Shown here in pieces: positions 1-11,438 of a stretch of DNA of 64,000 bases. The notes beneath the pieces were generated by a model. The model had not been told where the DNA came from. It searched no databases and saw only the letters and a program-made list of their open reading frames with translations. Every line of letters begins with the position of its first letter. Within the stretch, counting starts at the first letter, position 1. Location: NCBI GenBank assembly GCA_902651635.1, contig CACRSC010000003.1:138731-202730 (forward strand). Reading direction: 5' to 3'. This DNA is from Mastigamoeba balamuthi. Taxonomy: Eukaryota; Evosea; Mastigamoebida; Mastigamoebidae. A program made the position numbers and the translations under genes.

Positions 1-3
1 ATT

Positions 4-76
4 TGAGGACGAAGGGACTTGAACCCCCAACCTGCTGATCTGGAGTCAGCCGCAGCTACCGTTGTGCTACGCCCTC
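4..76 (-). tRNA. tRNA-Trp (anticodon CCA)
   Basis: On the minus strand the sequence folds into a complete cloverleaf. It has a 7-bp acceptor stem with one G-U pair, an anticodon stem GCTGA/TCAGC closing a 7-base loop with CCA at positions 34-36, and a T-arm containing the GTTCAAGTCC signature. The discriminator base is A and no CCA tail is encoded, as in nuclear eukaryotic tRNA genes. The transcription terminator would lie beyond the window edge. No intron is visible. Confidence 0.93.
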
Positions 77-162
77 ATCTCAGTTTCAGTGTTTTGTTTC
101 GAGAACAGCTCATCGTTTTCTCTTACGATAGCTCGAGCAAACAATCCGGGGACTGAGACTCG

Positions 163-1446
163 CTAATTGCTTTCTTTTGGTGCGGGTACGTCTTCCGCTT
201 GTTTGGCCTGTTGTTGCGCCTCTGGCACACGGATGAGGAACCCTATCGGCACGACGAGAAAGTCCAGCGAGTTGCCGTGCTCGTGCAGCACCTTCGCGAG
301 AGCCCTGACAGGGTCGCCCGGCCTGTCTGTTCCTATCCCGAACGTCTCCCAGTGTATCCCGATGGACTTTCGCGATTGCACTTCGAGGTGTATGCGCACT
401 GCCTGTGCCGGCGTGCAGTACTGCGGCTCCATCAGACTGGGCGGACCCGAGATGAGTACACATCAGCAACGTGCTTGTCACTTACTTGGCGGGCTCGATG
501 GGCCCAATAGGAAGGAAAGAGAGGTCGAAGGGACCGTAGTGCTTCGCTATGTCGGGGAAGACACTGCTCGAGCGACAGACATGAGCAAAAACACGCAGGT
601 CAGCAGGCATGCATACGGGCAGTAGCCTGTGTCTCCAGCGTGGTAGATCGATATGGCTGGATGCGCGCTCTTCACGACCCATCCGCCCCACCACGACTGC
701 ATGCACGCGTATGAGAGAACTCAGGCGGGGATGGAGTGTGCCGACCTTGTTGGTGTCGAACACCGCACGGCGCGACCAGTGCTGCGCAGGCACAAAGGCG
801 ATCTGGACCCTCTTGAAGTTTGTCTCCTCCCACCAGCACATCTCCTTCACTTGCGTTATATCACTGTCCAAGAACCACTTGCCCAGCCCCTGCAAACCGG
901 CGAGATGTCAGCTGCGCGCCAGACTCGGGGCAGCAGGCATACGTGGGGGACGAGGAACAGGGGGTCGTGGAGGTCCCGCAGGGCGATGACGGTCGGGTAG
1001 TCGAGGTGGTCCGAGTGGTTGTGGGTCACCAGCACGATGTCCACCCTCGGCATCATCTTGATGCCGAACGGCGGCTTGTTCGTCCGCTGCGTCCCCCCTG
1101 CCAGGTTGTAGCTCCAGACGGGGTCGACCAGCACCGTCACCCCGGCCAGCTGCAGCAGCACCGTGCTGTGCCCAATCCAGCACGCCTGCGCCTCGTCCTT
1201 GGGGGGCGTCCCGAGCTCGGTGAGGTCCGTCGGGAACATGACGCTGTTCTCCGGGTCCTCTTCCGGCGGCTGCGGGGCGCTGCGCGAGAATGCGCCCAGC
1301 AGCCTCTGGCCCAGGCTGACGGCCTTGGCTGCGGCCACCTGCACGCCGTCCCACGCGCCTGTGATGTCGCGCCACGTGCCCCACTCGGGCGGGTTCTGGT
1401 ACTCCTCCGGCTCGCCGGGCGTCGAACCCGCGTAGGTGACCTGCTT
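163..1446 (-). CDS. NAPE-PLD-type metallo-beta-lactamase-fold phospholipase D (5' end unresolved)
   Basis: Expected to hydrolyse N-acyl-phosphatidylethanolamine to N-acylethanolamine and phosphatidate at membranes, using a two-zinc site. Exons read 5' to 3': 1446-943, 889-746, 696-617, 563-486 and 436-163; all phases agree. Exon 1 carries the metal motif HNHSDHLD, exon 2 the family motif PAQHWSRR, exon 3 HAGDTGYC, exon 4 FGPFDL-like YGPFDLSFLPIG, and exon 5 AVRIH followed by SIGIHWETF. The order and spacing match animal and fungal NAPE-PLD closely. The four introns are 49-53 bp. The start is not settled: the frame is open upstream to about 1500 without an ATG, so a short first exon must lie further 5'. 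It could even be the ORF at 1732-2115, since both junctions are phase 0, but that would need an unusually long intron of about 285 bp. Confidence 0.88.
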
Positions 1447-1731
1447 CTGCAGCGAGGCCACAGCCGTCAGAAAGATGAACCATCTTCTCAGAGCGAAACC
1501 AATTCAAGTGAAAGCCGCATTTCCCAAGGAGGGAAGCTCGAGCATCATCTTTGAGGGCGGCGTGCATCATCTCTGAGGGGGTGAGGGTGATGTGGGGGTG
1601 ATGGTTCACGTTTGGCCCCCCCACACACACACACACCGACGAGCCCCGTCCCGTCCAGCACAGGCTGAAATGAGAGCCATGCGCCTCAAAGGCCACTGGC
1701 ACCAAGAGGGGGAGAGGGAGAGAGGCCACAC

Positions 1732-2115
1732 CTGGCCGTCGTCGGCGTGGTGCTCGGGCCCCGACTCGGGCACCCACTCGAAGTCGTCCTCGGACAGCCT
1801 TAGCGCCTCCTTCGTCTCCCGCGCCGCCTTGGTCTCCCGCGCGCACTCGGTGACGAACGACCGCGCGCGGGTGTCGACGCGCTCCTCCGTCGGCGTGCAG
1901 GGGCGCGGCGCGAGGGGCACGGGGCTGCAGGAGCCGTCGGAAGCGCAGACGACGTAGAGCGAGTAGGCTGCGGGCGAGTCCTGCGTCTTGACGAGCCACG
2001 AGCCGTCGCCGTGCTCGGGCAGGGGCCGGCAGCCCGCGATGCGGCCGTGCGGGGGCAGGTAGACGCCGAGCCTGCTCTCCGCGTCCCTCGTGGTCTCCTC
2101 CGGGAACAGCGACAT
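1732..2115 (-). CDS. Hypothetical protein, first exon only
   Basis: An ATG at 2115 opens 128 codons of strongly GC3-biased reading frame ending at a possible donor (GTGTGG) at 1731. The N-terminal half contains GSWLVKTQDSPAAYSLYVV, which loosely resembles the FLVR strand region of an SH2 domain but has Lys where the phosphotyrosine-binding Arg should be. The C-terminal half is charged and probably helical. Where it splices is unclear: it may end within 200 bp or join the NAPE-PLD exon at 1446. It is divergent from the F-box gene, with only 136 bp between the two start codons. Confidence 0.45.
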
Positions 2116-2184
2116 GATGAGCGCCGTGCCGGTGTGGCAATACCGCAATACTGCTCCAGATTCTGTTTCGGAAGATTTCGTCAC

Positions 2185-2206
2185 TGAGAGATACCGGTAT
2201 CTCTCA
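2185..2206. repeat. Perfect 22-bp palindrome in a divergent promoter
   Basis: Each arm is 11 bases, centred on CCGG between 2195 and 2196; the half-site is TGAGAGATACC. It lies in the 136-bp gap between the start codons of the minus-strand gene at 2115 and the F-box gene at 2252. An inverted CCAAT-like ATTGG motif follows near 2222. A dimeric transcription-factor site is likely, but no factor is identified. Confidence 0.6.
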
Positions 2207-2251
2207 CTGCGAGTCAGATTTATTGGGCGGTTCACTCGGCAGTTGGCACGG

Positions 2252-3129
2252 ATGGGCAACAGCATGTACCAGGGGGCGTGGCGGCCCGTGCTCGAATCCG
2301 CCGACGACTCCATGTAACTGCGCACCCCTCTCCCCGCCCCCTGTGGTCTCAGGCCTGGCAGAGCGTACGTCCGCGTGCGGAGGCGGCAGTCGCTGGAGCC
2401 CGACCCCCTGCGGTCGATGCTGGCAGACCCCGACCCGCTCACGACGTTCGCCGAGGGCGCGGACCTCGCCACGCTGCTGGCCCCGTACCTGTCGCTGCGG
2501 GACCTGGGCGCCCTGCAGCGCGTCAGCCTCTTCTGGTACCGCACTGCCCGCCGCCCCGACCTCTGGCGCCAGGCCCTCCTCAACGACTCCCGCCGCTGGC
2601 CCCCGCCCGCGAGGTGCCCTCCCCCCCTCCCAGCGCCACGCGATACAGGATCCGCTGACCAGCCCCGCGCTCCAGGGAGGAGGTGGACAAGCTGTGCGCC
2701 AAGGCGGACGAGTGGACGGACTGGAAGCAGGAGGCCTTTGCGTTCTTCACGCGGCGGCAGTGCGCTCGCCCAGGCTGCGGCATCCTCTTCCGCAGGATCG
2801 ACGGGGGCGGGTGCCTGTGCCACAGGGGCGAGTACAACGTGGCCGCTGCCGCGTGGCCGTGCTGCGGGGCCGCCGGCAGGTGCGCGCGGCCGTGCGCAGT
2901 GCTGCCGAGGCACAGGGACAGCTCGCGCGTCGGCACGGACGACGACGACGACGACTCGGAGGGCGTGGAGGTCCTCTCCGACCTCGAGGAGGAGCGCCTG
3001 GACGCAGACGCCGCAAAGGACACCAAGGCCGCAGACAGCTCGGACAGCTCCGACTCGGACGACTCGGACGATGACGACGACGGGGACGACGACCTGTACG
3101 ACGACTCGTCGACATCATCAGACGACTGA
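2252..3129 (+). CDS. F-box protein with Cys-rich centre and acidic tail
   Basis: Probably the substrate-recognition subunit of an SCF ubiquitin ligase. Exons are 2252-2313, 2353-2613 and 2676-3129, with introns of 39 and 62 bp and consistent phases, giving 258 residues. The F-box spans roughly residues 40-85 and includes the pattern LRDLGALQRVSLFWYRTA. A Cys/His cluster follows (CARPGC, then CLCHRGEY and several CC/CxxxC pairs), perhaps a small zinc-binding module. The last 60 residues are runs of Asp, Glu and Ser. The start MGNS is a possible N-myristoylation signal, which would place the protein at a membrane; this is inference. It converges on the GH31 gene, with 46 bp between the stop codons. 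Confidence 0.8.
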
Positions 3130-3175
3130 GAAAACAAAATAACACTCGGTTCATTCATTGCGTTAACACCGGCAT

Positions 3176-6042
3176 TCAACAAACAGTGCAGTGGCGTTGC
3201 ACTTTCCTTTGCGCGTGGTGCAGGGCTGCTGCAATCACGGGCCCGTCCGCGCTCGGCTTGGGCTTCTCCTGCAGTGAGGGCGGTAGAGGGCCCTCCAGCT
3301 GGATAAGAGCAGCAGCCCTCTGCGGGAACGAGACCGGCCACGGGCCGCCACCGGCGACCTGCTGTGCGAGAACAGTGGCCTCTTTGACGACAGCGAGCGA
3401 TTCCTGTATGGTCGCCTGCAGCTTCTTGGCGTCTGCGCTGGCGCTCTTGAGCTTGGGCACAATCTGCTGGCAGGCCTTGAGCTGCTCGGGCCACTCGTCG
3501 CGCTCCTCGAAGTTGGCGTCGAGCTCGGCCTTGAGCTCGGCGCACCTGCCGGCGAGGCCGCAGAGCCCAGAGAGCCACGCCGAAGGGTCGGCTGGCACGG
3601 GCAGCGAAATGAACAGCTCGAAGCTCGCTCCCCAGACGCTGGGTACGGAGACAACAGTACATATCTGCACTGCATCGTACCAGTACGTGGGGCACGCTCC
3701 GTACTGCGAGCCCTGCGGCAGCATCTGCTTGAAGGGGACCCGTACGGCCTCGGAGTTGCCACACAGGATCGAGGACGGCGGCGGAATGCCGTAGAAGTAG
3801 AGGACGTAGGAACGCGAGTACGGGGCGCCTTCGAAGTCGCCGTTGGGGGCCACCTTCAGCCGCAGGCCAAGGTCGCCGTCCCTCGTGAAGGTTATCTCGC
3901 TCCACGAGTACTTGTTCCTCGTGCCCATCTGCTCGAGGTAGTCGACCGTCTCCCCGTCGTCCTCGTAGCACCGCGAGACGACGGGCTGGTTGGACTCTGG
4001 TAGGGAGTACGCGTGCAGCTCGAGCACGTCGGGTATCTTGCCGGCAGGGGTCGTGGACGAGCAGCGGGGGATGACAGCTCCGGCGCGGACAAACATCGGT
4101 GTGTCTCGCAGCGTGCAGCGGAGTGTGACCACCGCGGGGCCGCGATAGGCCTTGAGCCACTGCGTGTGCACCCACGTCCCGGGCGGGATCCACACGTCCA
4201 CCACAGCAACGCCGCCGATGGGGTGGACGGGCGAGGTGACCGGGCGAACCATCATGTCGGGCCCGAACATATACTGGTTCTGGTACTTGTACGCCTCCTC
4301 CATCCACGGCCACTCGTAGTACAGCGGCAGAACGGCCGAGAGGCCCTCGTCGTGCAGGCGCCTCGCGCAGGTGTAGATGTACGGGACCAGCGACTTGCGC
4401 AGCTTCAGCGCATCGCGGGCAACGGAGGTCCAGGGGTGCCCGAACATCCAGAACCTACGCTCGCTGCTCCTGGAGCAGTGCGTGCGCATCACGGGGCTGA
4501 GGCACCCCCACTGCACCCACCGCACGAACAGCTCGGGCGAGTACGGCTCCTTCTCCGCCTCCTCGAAGCCTCCTATGTCGTGCGACCAGTGGCCGAACGC
4601 GACGTTGGCTCCGCAGCAGGTGAAGAACGGCTGGAAGTTGAGCGACCCCCACGTCGCGCACGTGTCCCCCGAGTGGCCCACGGCGTACCTGTGCGAGCCC
4701 AGGCCGCCCCAGGGGCTCAGCTTGATGGGCCTGAGGCTCCTCCCATCTGGCGTGGTGCGCTCGACGCCCGTGCAGAACACGTGGGCGAGCCACAGAGTGG
4801 GGACGACGCCCTTGACGGCCTTCTCCTCTGCCTGGTAGTCGATCCAGTGCACGTCGGCCATGACGTCGGGCAGGACGATCGACGTGAGCGCGTGCGCCCA
4901 CTTGGGGTCCCAGACGTCCATCGGCAGCCCGCGGCTGCTGGCCGAGTCCGCCCCAACGGCGTCGCACACCTCCTTGAAGCGCTTCTCGAACGCAGGGATG
5001 CCGTCCACGGGGTGCAGGTTCACGCTGAGCTTGACCCCCTTGGCGTGCATCTCGTCGACAAACCCCTTGGGGTCCGGGAACAATCGAGGCTCCCACGAGT
5101 AGCTGCCCCACAGAAGACCGGCCTGAGTCTCTCCCCGCCCGAGCCCAGTGGGCAGGGAGCGCACCCTCCCCAGCAGTTGAAGATGCTGGGAGCGAGGCCG
5201 TTGGAGGTCGAGTGCCAGTCCATGTCCGTCGTGATCACGTCGAGCGGCAGGCCCTCGGCCTCGAAGTCGTCGGCGAGCCTGAGGAGGTCCTCCTGCCCGT
5301 GCGGGTACCACTGCGAGTGCCACACGCCCATCGCCCACCGCGGGGGCACCGGCACGTCGCCCGTCAGCAGCACGTAGTCCCTCAGCGCCCCCTTGTAGTC
5401 GCGCCCGTGCGCGAACAGGTACCAGTCGATCCCCTGCTGCTGCTGGGCGTCCCCGGAGGCGGGGCGCTCGGCGCACCACTGCCCCGACTTCCACTCGCGC
5501 GTCTCGACGAGCACGCCGCTGCGCGAGTCGTCGACGAGGGCCCAGCCGTCGCGCGAGCAGACGCCCAGCGACCACAGGCGCCGCGGCCGCTGCTTGGCCA
5601 TGTCCACGGCGCCCTCCTTGCCGTCCAGCGTCCGGATCGCCCCGAACAGGTTCCCCGTGGCGGCGTCGCCGGGCCTCCACTGGCCCTCGCCCCCGCCGTC
5701 GCCGTCGCCTCCGTCGCCGCCGTCGCTGTCGCCGCCGGTGGGCTGCGCGGCGGACATGGCGAAGCGGACGACGAGGTTGTCGCGGGAGAAGGGCGCGGGG
5801 CCCGTGTAGGTGACCGAGACGAACGGGGAGCGCGCCGAGAGGACCGAGGGCCCCGCGGGGGCGTCGGGGGTCGGCGTCAGGTGGACGGGGGCGACGAGCG
5901 AGCGCGCGCGCGCGGCGAAAACGACCGTCGGGCGGTCCTCGAAGAGACCGGTGGGGCTGTACTCGAGGCGCAGGACGCGGTCTGTGAGGAACGTGATGCG
6001 CGTGTTGCCGGCCTGGAGGACTCGGCCCAGCGGCGCCTCCAT
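3176..6042 (-). CDS. Glycoside hydrolase family 31 (alpha-glucosidase/xylosidase-like)
   Basis: A retaining alpha-glycosidase of 934 residues from two exons, 6042-5165 and 5102-3176. The 62-bp intron falls inside the conserved NCWGGYSWEPRLFPDP region, which confirms the splice. An N-terminal beta-sandwich is followed by the TIM barrel. The nucleophile is the Asp of HWIDYQ near residue 383 and the acid/base is the Asp of HSGDTCATW near residue 440; GHWSHDIGGF is also typical. No signal peptide is seen (the protein begins MEAPLGRVLQAGN), so a cytosolic or non-classical location is likely, unlike ER glucosidase II or lysosomal GAA. The last 150 residues, beyond the usual C-terminal beta domain, form an alpha-helical, coiled-coil-like extension that I do not recognise. 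Exact substrate is unknown. Confidence 0.9.
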
Positions 6043-6217
6043 TTGCTTTTCAGGTTTGCTTTTTATGACAAAAGATTTTTGTTCCGACAGATCCCAGAGA
6101 TCAGCGGGGGAAATCCCAGCAGGCGCTGCGTGCAGTCAATTGAAAGCAACTCTATTCTCCGAGACGACAAAAGGGCATTTGCGGACTGGAAATGGGATAA
6201 CGAGGCCAATGGGCGTG

Positions 6218-8563
6218 CTATTCCCCGTGCCTCAGATAGTACACGACGTACTCTGCGCCAGCCCGTAGTGAGCTGGGGAACGTGCGCTGTATTGGGGGAG
6301 GAAAGAGGGGAGGTGGCACCGGGGTAGGCCAATGCACGGTCGTAGACGATGACCTCCCTGTAGTTCAGCTCCGTTCCAGCGAACGTCGACGACTCCCCCA
6401 GCACCGAGTCGTACGATATGCCCGTGTCGGACATGCGTGGGGGGTCGTACTTGCCGAGCTGCACAAATTTGGAGTCGGACTTGGATATGTCTGTTGGGAC
6501 ACAACGTGAGGCACGCCGAGTGTAGGCCAATAAAGCGGTAGCTGGTACAGAAGTTTCCGAGCGTGACCCTGCACAGCAGCATCGCCTGTGGCTTCTGAAC
6601 GACCCCTGCCGGGCAAGAGCACGGCGGGGAGTCTTTTGCCATCGTCCCGCCCTGGCAGACAGCGCACGGCACGTACTGGTTCGACTTGGACGAGTTCTCC
6701 GCGAAGTAGAGGCCTCCTCCAAACATCCTTCCGTGGGGAGATGACGACCGGTCAGGATGACCCTGCATGCGAGCTTGAACGCACCCCGTGGGACAGGCCT
6801 TTCTGTTGTCGAAGCCGCCCTTGCCCGTCAGGATCATCTCGTCGATGAGGGGGCTGTACTTGCAGCCGTGCCAGAACCAGAACTCGTTGGCGTTGGCGTC
6901 GAGCATGGGGACCACGAACGGCCTGGCGCGGATGTACGCCGAAGACTCGAGCTCCTGCACCTCCATGTGCCACTTCTGGCATACCCTCCTCTTCGCTGTG
7001 ATGTACTTGTCCCACATCTGCTTGTCCTGGACGCGGCTGAGGGAGGAATAGTCAGAAACTGGATGGTGTCTGCCAAGACAGTCTGTACGTTATCCGCTTC
7101 ACCTCGAAGCGTTTGGGGTCTTGCTGTGTCCCGGGGACAACTCCGTATTTGCGCTTGTCTTATGATAAACGTCAGTCGCTGTAGGCAGGGCAGAGGGGAG
7201 TCGCCAGCTCACGGGATACAATGGTTCCGTTGAGGAGGCTCTCGATGTTGGTCGCCTCCCACGAGTCCAGGGCGATGTCGACAGTCCTGAACTGGTCCTG
7301 GCCCTCCCCGAAGCCCGGGGTCCAGTACGCAGGCATCGTCTCGTTGAACAGCAGCAGCTCGCTGCCGAGCTTGACGCCCTTGGTGTGCTCTGCAGAGAGC
7401 GGAGGACCGACCCGCCGTATGTTGCGGCGGTAGAACTTGTGCTCGTGGCGGTACTGCACCATCTCCACGAGGTTGACCTCGTATTGGACGTTCTGTATCC
7501 TCAGGAGCACCTGCGGCTCCCTCGACATGAACGCTCGCTCGATCTGCAACATGTAGCTGACCATGTACGACCTCCACCTGCCGGTGTCGTCCTGCCAGAG
7601 CCAGCGGACCAGCTCCCTGCGGACTGGCCTCTCGCGGGACGGGCAGTCGTGCTTGAACTGGACGCCCTTGGCGTAGTCGATGTTGTGCATCCCGTTTATC
7701 TGCATGACCGACGGGCCCTGCTGCTTCCACCTCTTGAACCCCTCCTCGAGCTTAGCCATCTCGGCGTCCTCGAAGAACCTCCACTTCGGGTCCTGTGTCC
7801 TCTCTGGGTGGTTGCGCGTTCCACAATGTCATTTCGTTTTTCATCAGGCCTGCAGAAGAACGCACTGGCATGGCTGCTGAACTCGGACCAGTCTCCAGAC
7901 CACCAGAGCCACACGCACAGGGGCGGCGCCTGGGGGTCGCCCCCGACGAGCAGATCCAGCTCCTCTGGCGAGAACAGCGTCGGCGCAGAGGGGTCGGGCA
8001 CCACGTACAGCACGTTGTCGCGCCACTCTGTCCGCACGCCGTGCACGGATGAGGCACATGGGGGCGGGGCACGAGGCAAGACAGTCTGCGGGCGAGGTGG
8101 GTGCGCGGGCTCGTACTGATCCGCAAGTCGCAGACGGTGCCGTCTCTGTCGCGGTACCACATCTTGAGCACGTTGGCCTCGCCGCCACCGAGAGCTACCC
8201 TGGACAGCAGGCAGGCAGTCAGCGGCATGGAGGGACGGCGGCGGGGGAGGCATCACGTCTCGTGGCCGTCGGCGTTCTTGAGGGACTCGAAGCACTCGGT
8301 GAGCCTCTTGGACGACTGTGCGGGAGGCGTGAGGGGAAGATGTGGTCAGAGCAGGGCTGGGGCTGCCTCGATGTGGGGGAGGAGGTGGCGCGCACAGCAG
8401 CGTCGAAGCGGAGCCACTGGCCGGGGCCTGGGACAGCGCCAGCGCCGGACGGAACCGCCCGTTTGTACTCCCAGTCCATCTCTCGGATCGATCTGGGTAT
8501 CGGGTGAAGATCTTTGGGGTGCAAAATATCAACTCCTGGTGATTCCTCCGGCGCCCACACACC
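6218..8563 (-). CDS. Poly(ADP-ribose) polymerase with WWE domain(s) (5' end unresolved)
   Basis: Transfers ADP-ribose from NAD+ to proteins. Exons in order: 8563-8396, 8315-8257, 8199-8117, 8027-7825, 7792-7213, 7158-7089, 7036-6785, 6727-6549, 6490-6320 and 6252-6218; phases agree throughout. The central exons carry a WWE module (RWLWQDDTGRWRSYM, then the IERAF and RNIRRV elements) and a second WWE-like segment before it (VWLWWSGDWSEF). The catalytic domain has KRITRVQDKQMWDKY, the His of FWHG, GMFGGGLYFAENSSKS and NYREVIVYD, so the His-Tyr-Glu triad of polymerising PARPs is intact; the usual Ser/Thr after HG is Cys. WWE binds iso-ADP-ribose in characterised proteins. The 32-bp intron at 7793-7824 is the least certain. 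No in-frame ATG precedes 8563, so a first exon upstream is missing unless translation starts at the internal MDWEYKRA. Confidence 0.9.
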
Positions 8564-9212
8564 CTGAGAACAGCAAGGATCATCTGTGAGAGAGCTGTGC
8601 TGAAAATTAACGGCCGGAAAACACAGGCTGACACATCATTTGCCGCCTTTCGGAAGGTGTATTTATCACGGAATACCAGAATTCCTCAAACGAGTATCGC
8701 GCATACTGCGCTCTGAGCTGACCAGACCGACAAATTGGCAGCACTCAGGCAGCCTGTGGGAGGGTCTGACATGGCCCAACAGTGAGCTCGGCGGGGTACC
8801 TGGGCCCCGCCCGTTGAGTGCACATGCGTGGCGATTTCAGTAGATTAGTCTGTGACACCAATATCGCGACCACTAAGTCCAGGTTCTTTTTCGCCAGCTG
8901 GTGCCACGGAAATACCAACAGACTGCATCTTACTGGCGCGAGGCCAAGGACACGGCCCCCTCCGTGTCCAGCCATGGCGTACGAGCGCTGGCACTGGCTG
9001 ACGCGCTTTTCCCAGCGTAAAAACGTGTGCTGATGTGTTGGAAAAGCACTTTTCCCCCCTGTGTTTATCCTGCATAAACCCTCGCCCGCACACTGCAGTC
9101 GTTTTTTATTCATTTTCATTTTTTCTCTCCCCGCGTGTTTGTTTGCGTTTGGTACGAGCACCCGCCCCCGCTCGGCGTGCTCTCGCGGTCCACGGCCTGC
9201 CTCCAGCCCACC
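8564..9212. other. Divergent intergenic region, PARP / Cdc25
   Basis: A 650-bp gap between two divergent genes. It must contain the missing 5' exon of the PARP gene and both promoters. A 138-codon minus-strand ORF here (9161-8745) has no family resemblance and poor codon bias, so it is not called. I see no RNA gene or repeat. Confidence 0.5.
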
Positions 9213-10893
9213 ATGGAATGCCCCATGTCCTGCACACCCTTGCGCACCAGTGCGTCAGCGCCTGCGCTCTCCCCCCTGACCAAGAGGACCGAAGCCATTT
9301 TTATGCCCCGATCGCTCTCTGCTCCGTCTGCCCCCCAAAATAAAAACGCCAAGAGAAAACCGTTGCGCAACGCGCAAAGCGGGTCGTGTGGTCACCGTCG
9401 CGTGCTCGCAGGGCTGTCTCCGCGATCGCCGAGAGGGATCGTGGTCGTGGATATGGAAGTCGACGACGTCAGAGCGTCAGTACTCGATCACAGCTCGAGC
9501 ACCTGCACCCCGACCCCGCGCTCGCCGCTCAGCCAACGCTGGGACGACCCGACCTCGTCGGACTCAGCGTCGGCGTGCGAGACCGAGACCGAGGACGACG
9601 CGTCCGAGCCTGCGATTCTGGCCCCGCGGCCGGGATTGGGCGCGCGCGTATTGGCCGTGCCTGACGTCAGAGACGATCAAGCGGCGTCGGCGCCGCCCTC
9701 CGCGGGCTCGGCGATGCACAAGCACTCGTCGTCGTGGCTCGCCGAGGCGTTCTCGGCGCCCACTTCCGAATATCCCACCCCGATCCGTCGCACGCATTCC
9801 CTATCGTTCCCATCGTGCGTGTTTGGCGCCTCTTTTTGAACCCCGAGCTCCATATCGGTTTTGCACAACGCCGCGTTGTGCATTTTCCTTTGATCTCAGA
9901 GAACCTTCCTCATCAGGCCACGTTCTGCTGGTCTCCCCAAGCCCGTGGCGCTGGAGGACCTGTCGTCGCTGGGGGCCAGGCCAGCGTTCCTCGTGCGCAC
10001 CAGCGGTCCCCGCGACGTCCTGCCGACGATCGAGGAGCGCTGCGCGACCAGCGTGCGCAAGCTCGACGCCAACACGGTGGCCGACCTCATCGCAGGCCGC
10101 CACAGCAGCACCGTGGACGCGTACGAGATCGTCGACTGCAGGTTCCGCTACGAGTACGAGGGAGGGCACATCAAGGTGCACGCAATTTTGCAAGCCCCAC
10201 CTTTTTCCGTTGGGTTTTCTTCTCGACACATCAAAGCACCGTTGTAAACGTGTACAGCCGTGACTCACGAGTGCACGTTATCTCCGCCTGAACAAACAGG
10301 GCGCGGTCAACGTACCCGGAGACGGCGACGTCAGCGAGATGCTGCGCCGCAGGTACTTCGGCGCCGCGGTCCCCAAGGGCAAGGACGCAGCTCGCAAGGT
10401 CCTGGTGTTCCACTGCGAGTTCTCCCAGGAGCGGGCGCCCAACGCGGCCCGCATTCTGCGAGGGCTCGACAGGGAGGCCAACTTCCCAGACACGGACACG
10501 CTCTGCTACCCGCACGTCTTCATCCTGAGCGGCGGGTACAAGGAGTTCTACGAGTCGCACAAGGAGCTCTGCGACCCGCAGGCCTACGTGCCGATGGAGT
10601 GCCGCGCGTACCTCGACGAGCAGAAGATGTGCCACAAGCTCAAGCGGGAGCTGCGCTCGTCGGTCAACCTCGGCCACAGGCACACGCGCGTGCGGTCGGA
10701 CTCGCTCGATGTCACCAAAGCACGCAAGTGCGTATCCCGGGTGCTGTGGGGCTCGTCGCCGACTGAACTAGGGAGGGCGCTGTTCCAGCACGGTGGTGCC
10801 TCCTACAACTCTGCTGGCTCGCCAGGCTCGTTCTCCTTGACCGACATGGACAAGGAAAACTGTGACCCGCAGGCCAGAGCGTTCCGCTTGTAA
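9213..10893 (+). CDS. Cdc25-type dual-specificity phosphatase
   Basis: Removes the inhibitory phosphates from cyclin-dependent kinase and so drives entry into mitosis. Exons are 9213-9814, 9917-10175 and 10300-10893 (introns 102 and 124 bp), giving 484 residues. The start has a CCACCATGG context. The first 200 residues are Ser/Pro-rich and disordered, typical of the Cdc25 regulatory region, with possible basophilic kinase/14-3-3 sites such as RRTHSLS. The rhodanese-fold catalytic domain runs about 215-400: EIVDCRFRYEYEGGHIK, then GAVNVP, then the P-loop HCEFSQER with the nucleophilic Cys near 326, and LSGGYKEFY. The tail has RVRSDSLD and a KEN motif near residue 472, a possible APC/C degron. 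Confidence 0.93.
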
Positions 10894-11438
10894 GTGAAAA
10901 GAAAAAAAGTAAGACGGGGAGTGGGTGCAGTGGGAGAGAGGGAAGTGGAAGTGGAGAAGGGATTGGAAAGGGTGACCTGATGAGCAGTGTAGGTAGGAAA
11001 TTCATTCTCGACTGGCAAACGCACACTCAACGCACCAGAAAGCACAGCACACAGCAACGCACGCAGCCATTCACCGCCATCATCATCGATGCACCCCGCA
11101 CACAAGTGAACATCGCGGTTTTTGATCTTCTCAGGGGGGTTTTGGCCGCGGTGGCCGTTGCTCTGATTTCTTCCCCGCCCACCGTCGCCGCTGGGGCTGG
11201 CAGGGCAAGGCGATTGGTCTATCGCGTTGGTATTGGGCGGATCGCCCTTTGTTTCTTCCCATCGTTTGTTTGGGCGCCGTTATTGTAAGAAGGCCGCATA
11301 ACCGTAAAAGGAAGTGTGGGGCATCGATCAAATGTAATGATATCTTTCGTCATTCGGGAGAATCACCTCGGTCTGGGGCGTAAGGCACATCTTCTTATCA
11401 ACGCCCCACGGAGGAGGACCCAAAAGCAGATTCCGGGA
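10894..11438 (+). other. Intergenic region upstream of the MRH/propeller gene
   Basis: A 545-bp gap between two plus-strand genes. Two inverted CCAAT-type ATTGG motifs lie near 11213 and 11236 in a pyrimidine-rich setting, a plausible promoter for the gene at 11439. There is no convincing ORF or RNA gene. Confidence 0.4.

Noticed and set aside
1900-2060. SH2 domain in the small unknown gene
   Set aside because: Only one strand-like phrase matches, the key Arg is Lys, and the length before it is too short for an SH2 domain.
3176-5680. Long antisense and alternative-frame ORFs opposite almost every gene (for example plus-strand 454-codon ORF at 4013-5377, minus-strand 411-codon ORF at 22425-23660)
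   Set aside because: High GC makes stops rare in all frames. These have skewed Arg/Pro/Gly/Ala content and no domains, and they sit opposite genes with clear homology.
8745-9161. Minus-strand ORF of 138 codons between PARP and Cdc25
   Set aside because: Begins at a non-ATG codon, crosses likely promoter sequence, and has no domain or codon bias.
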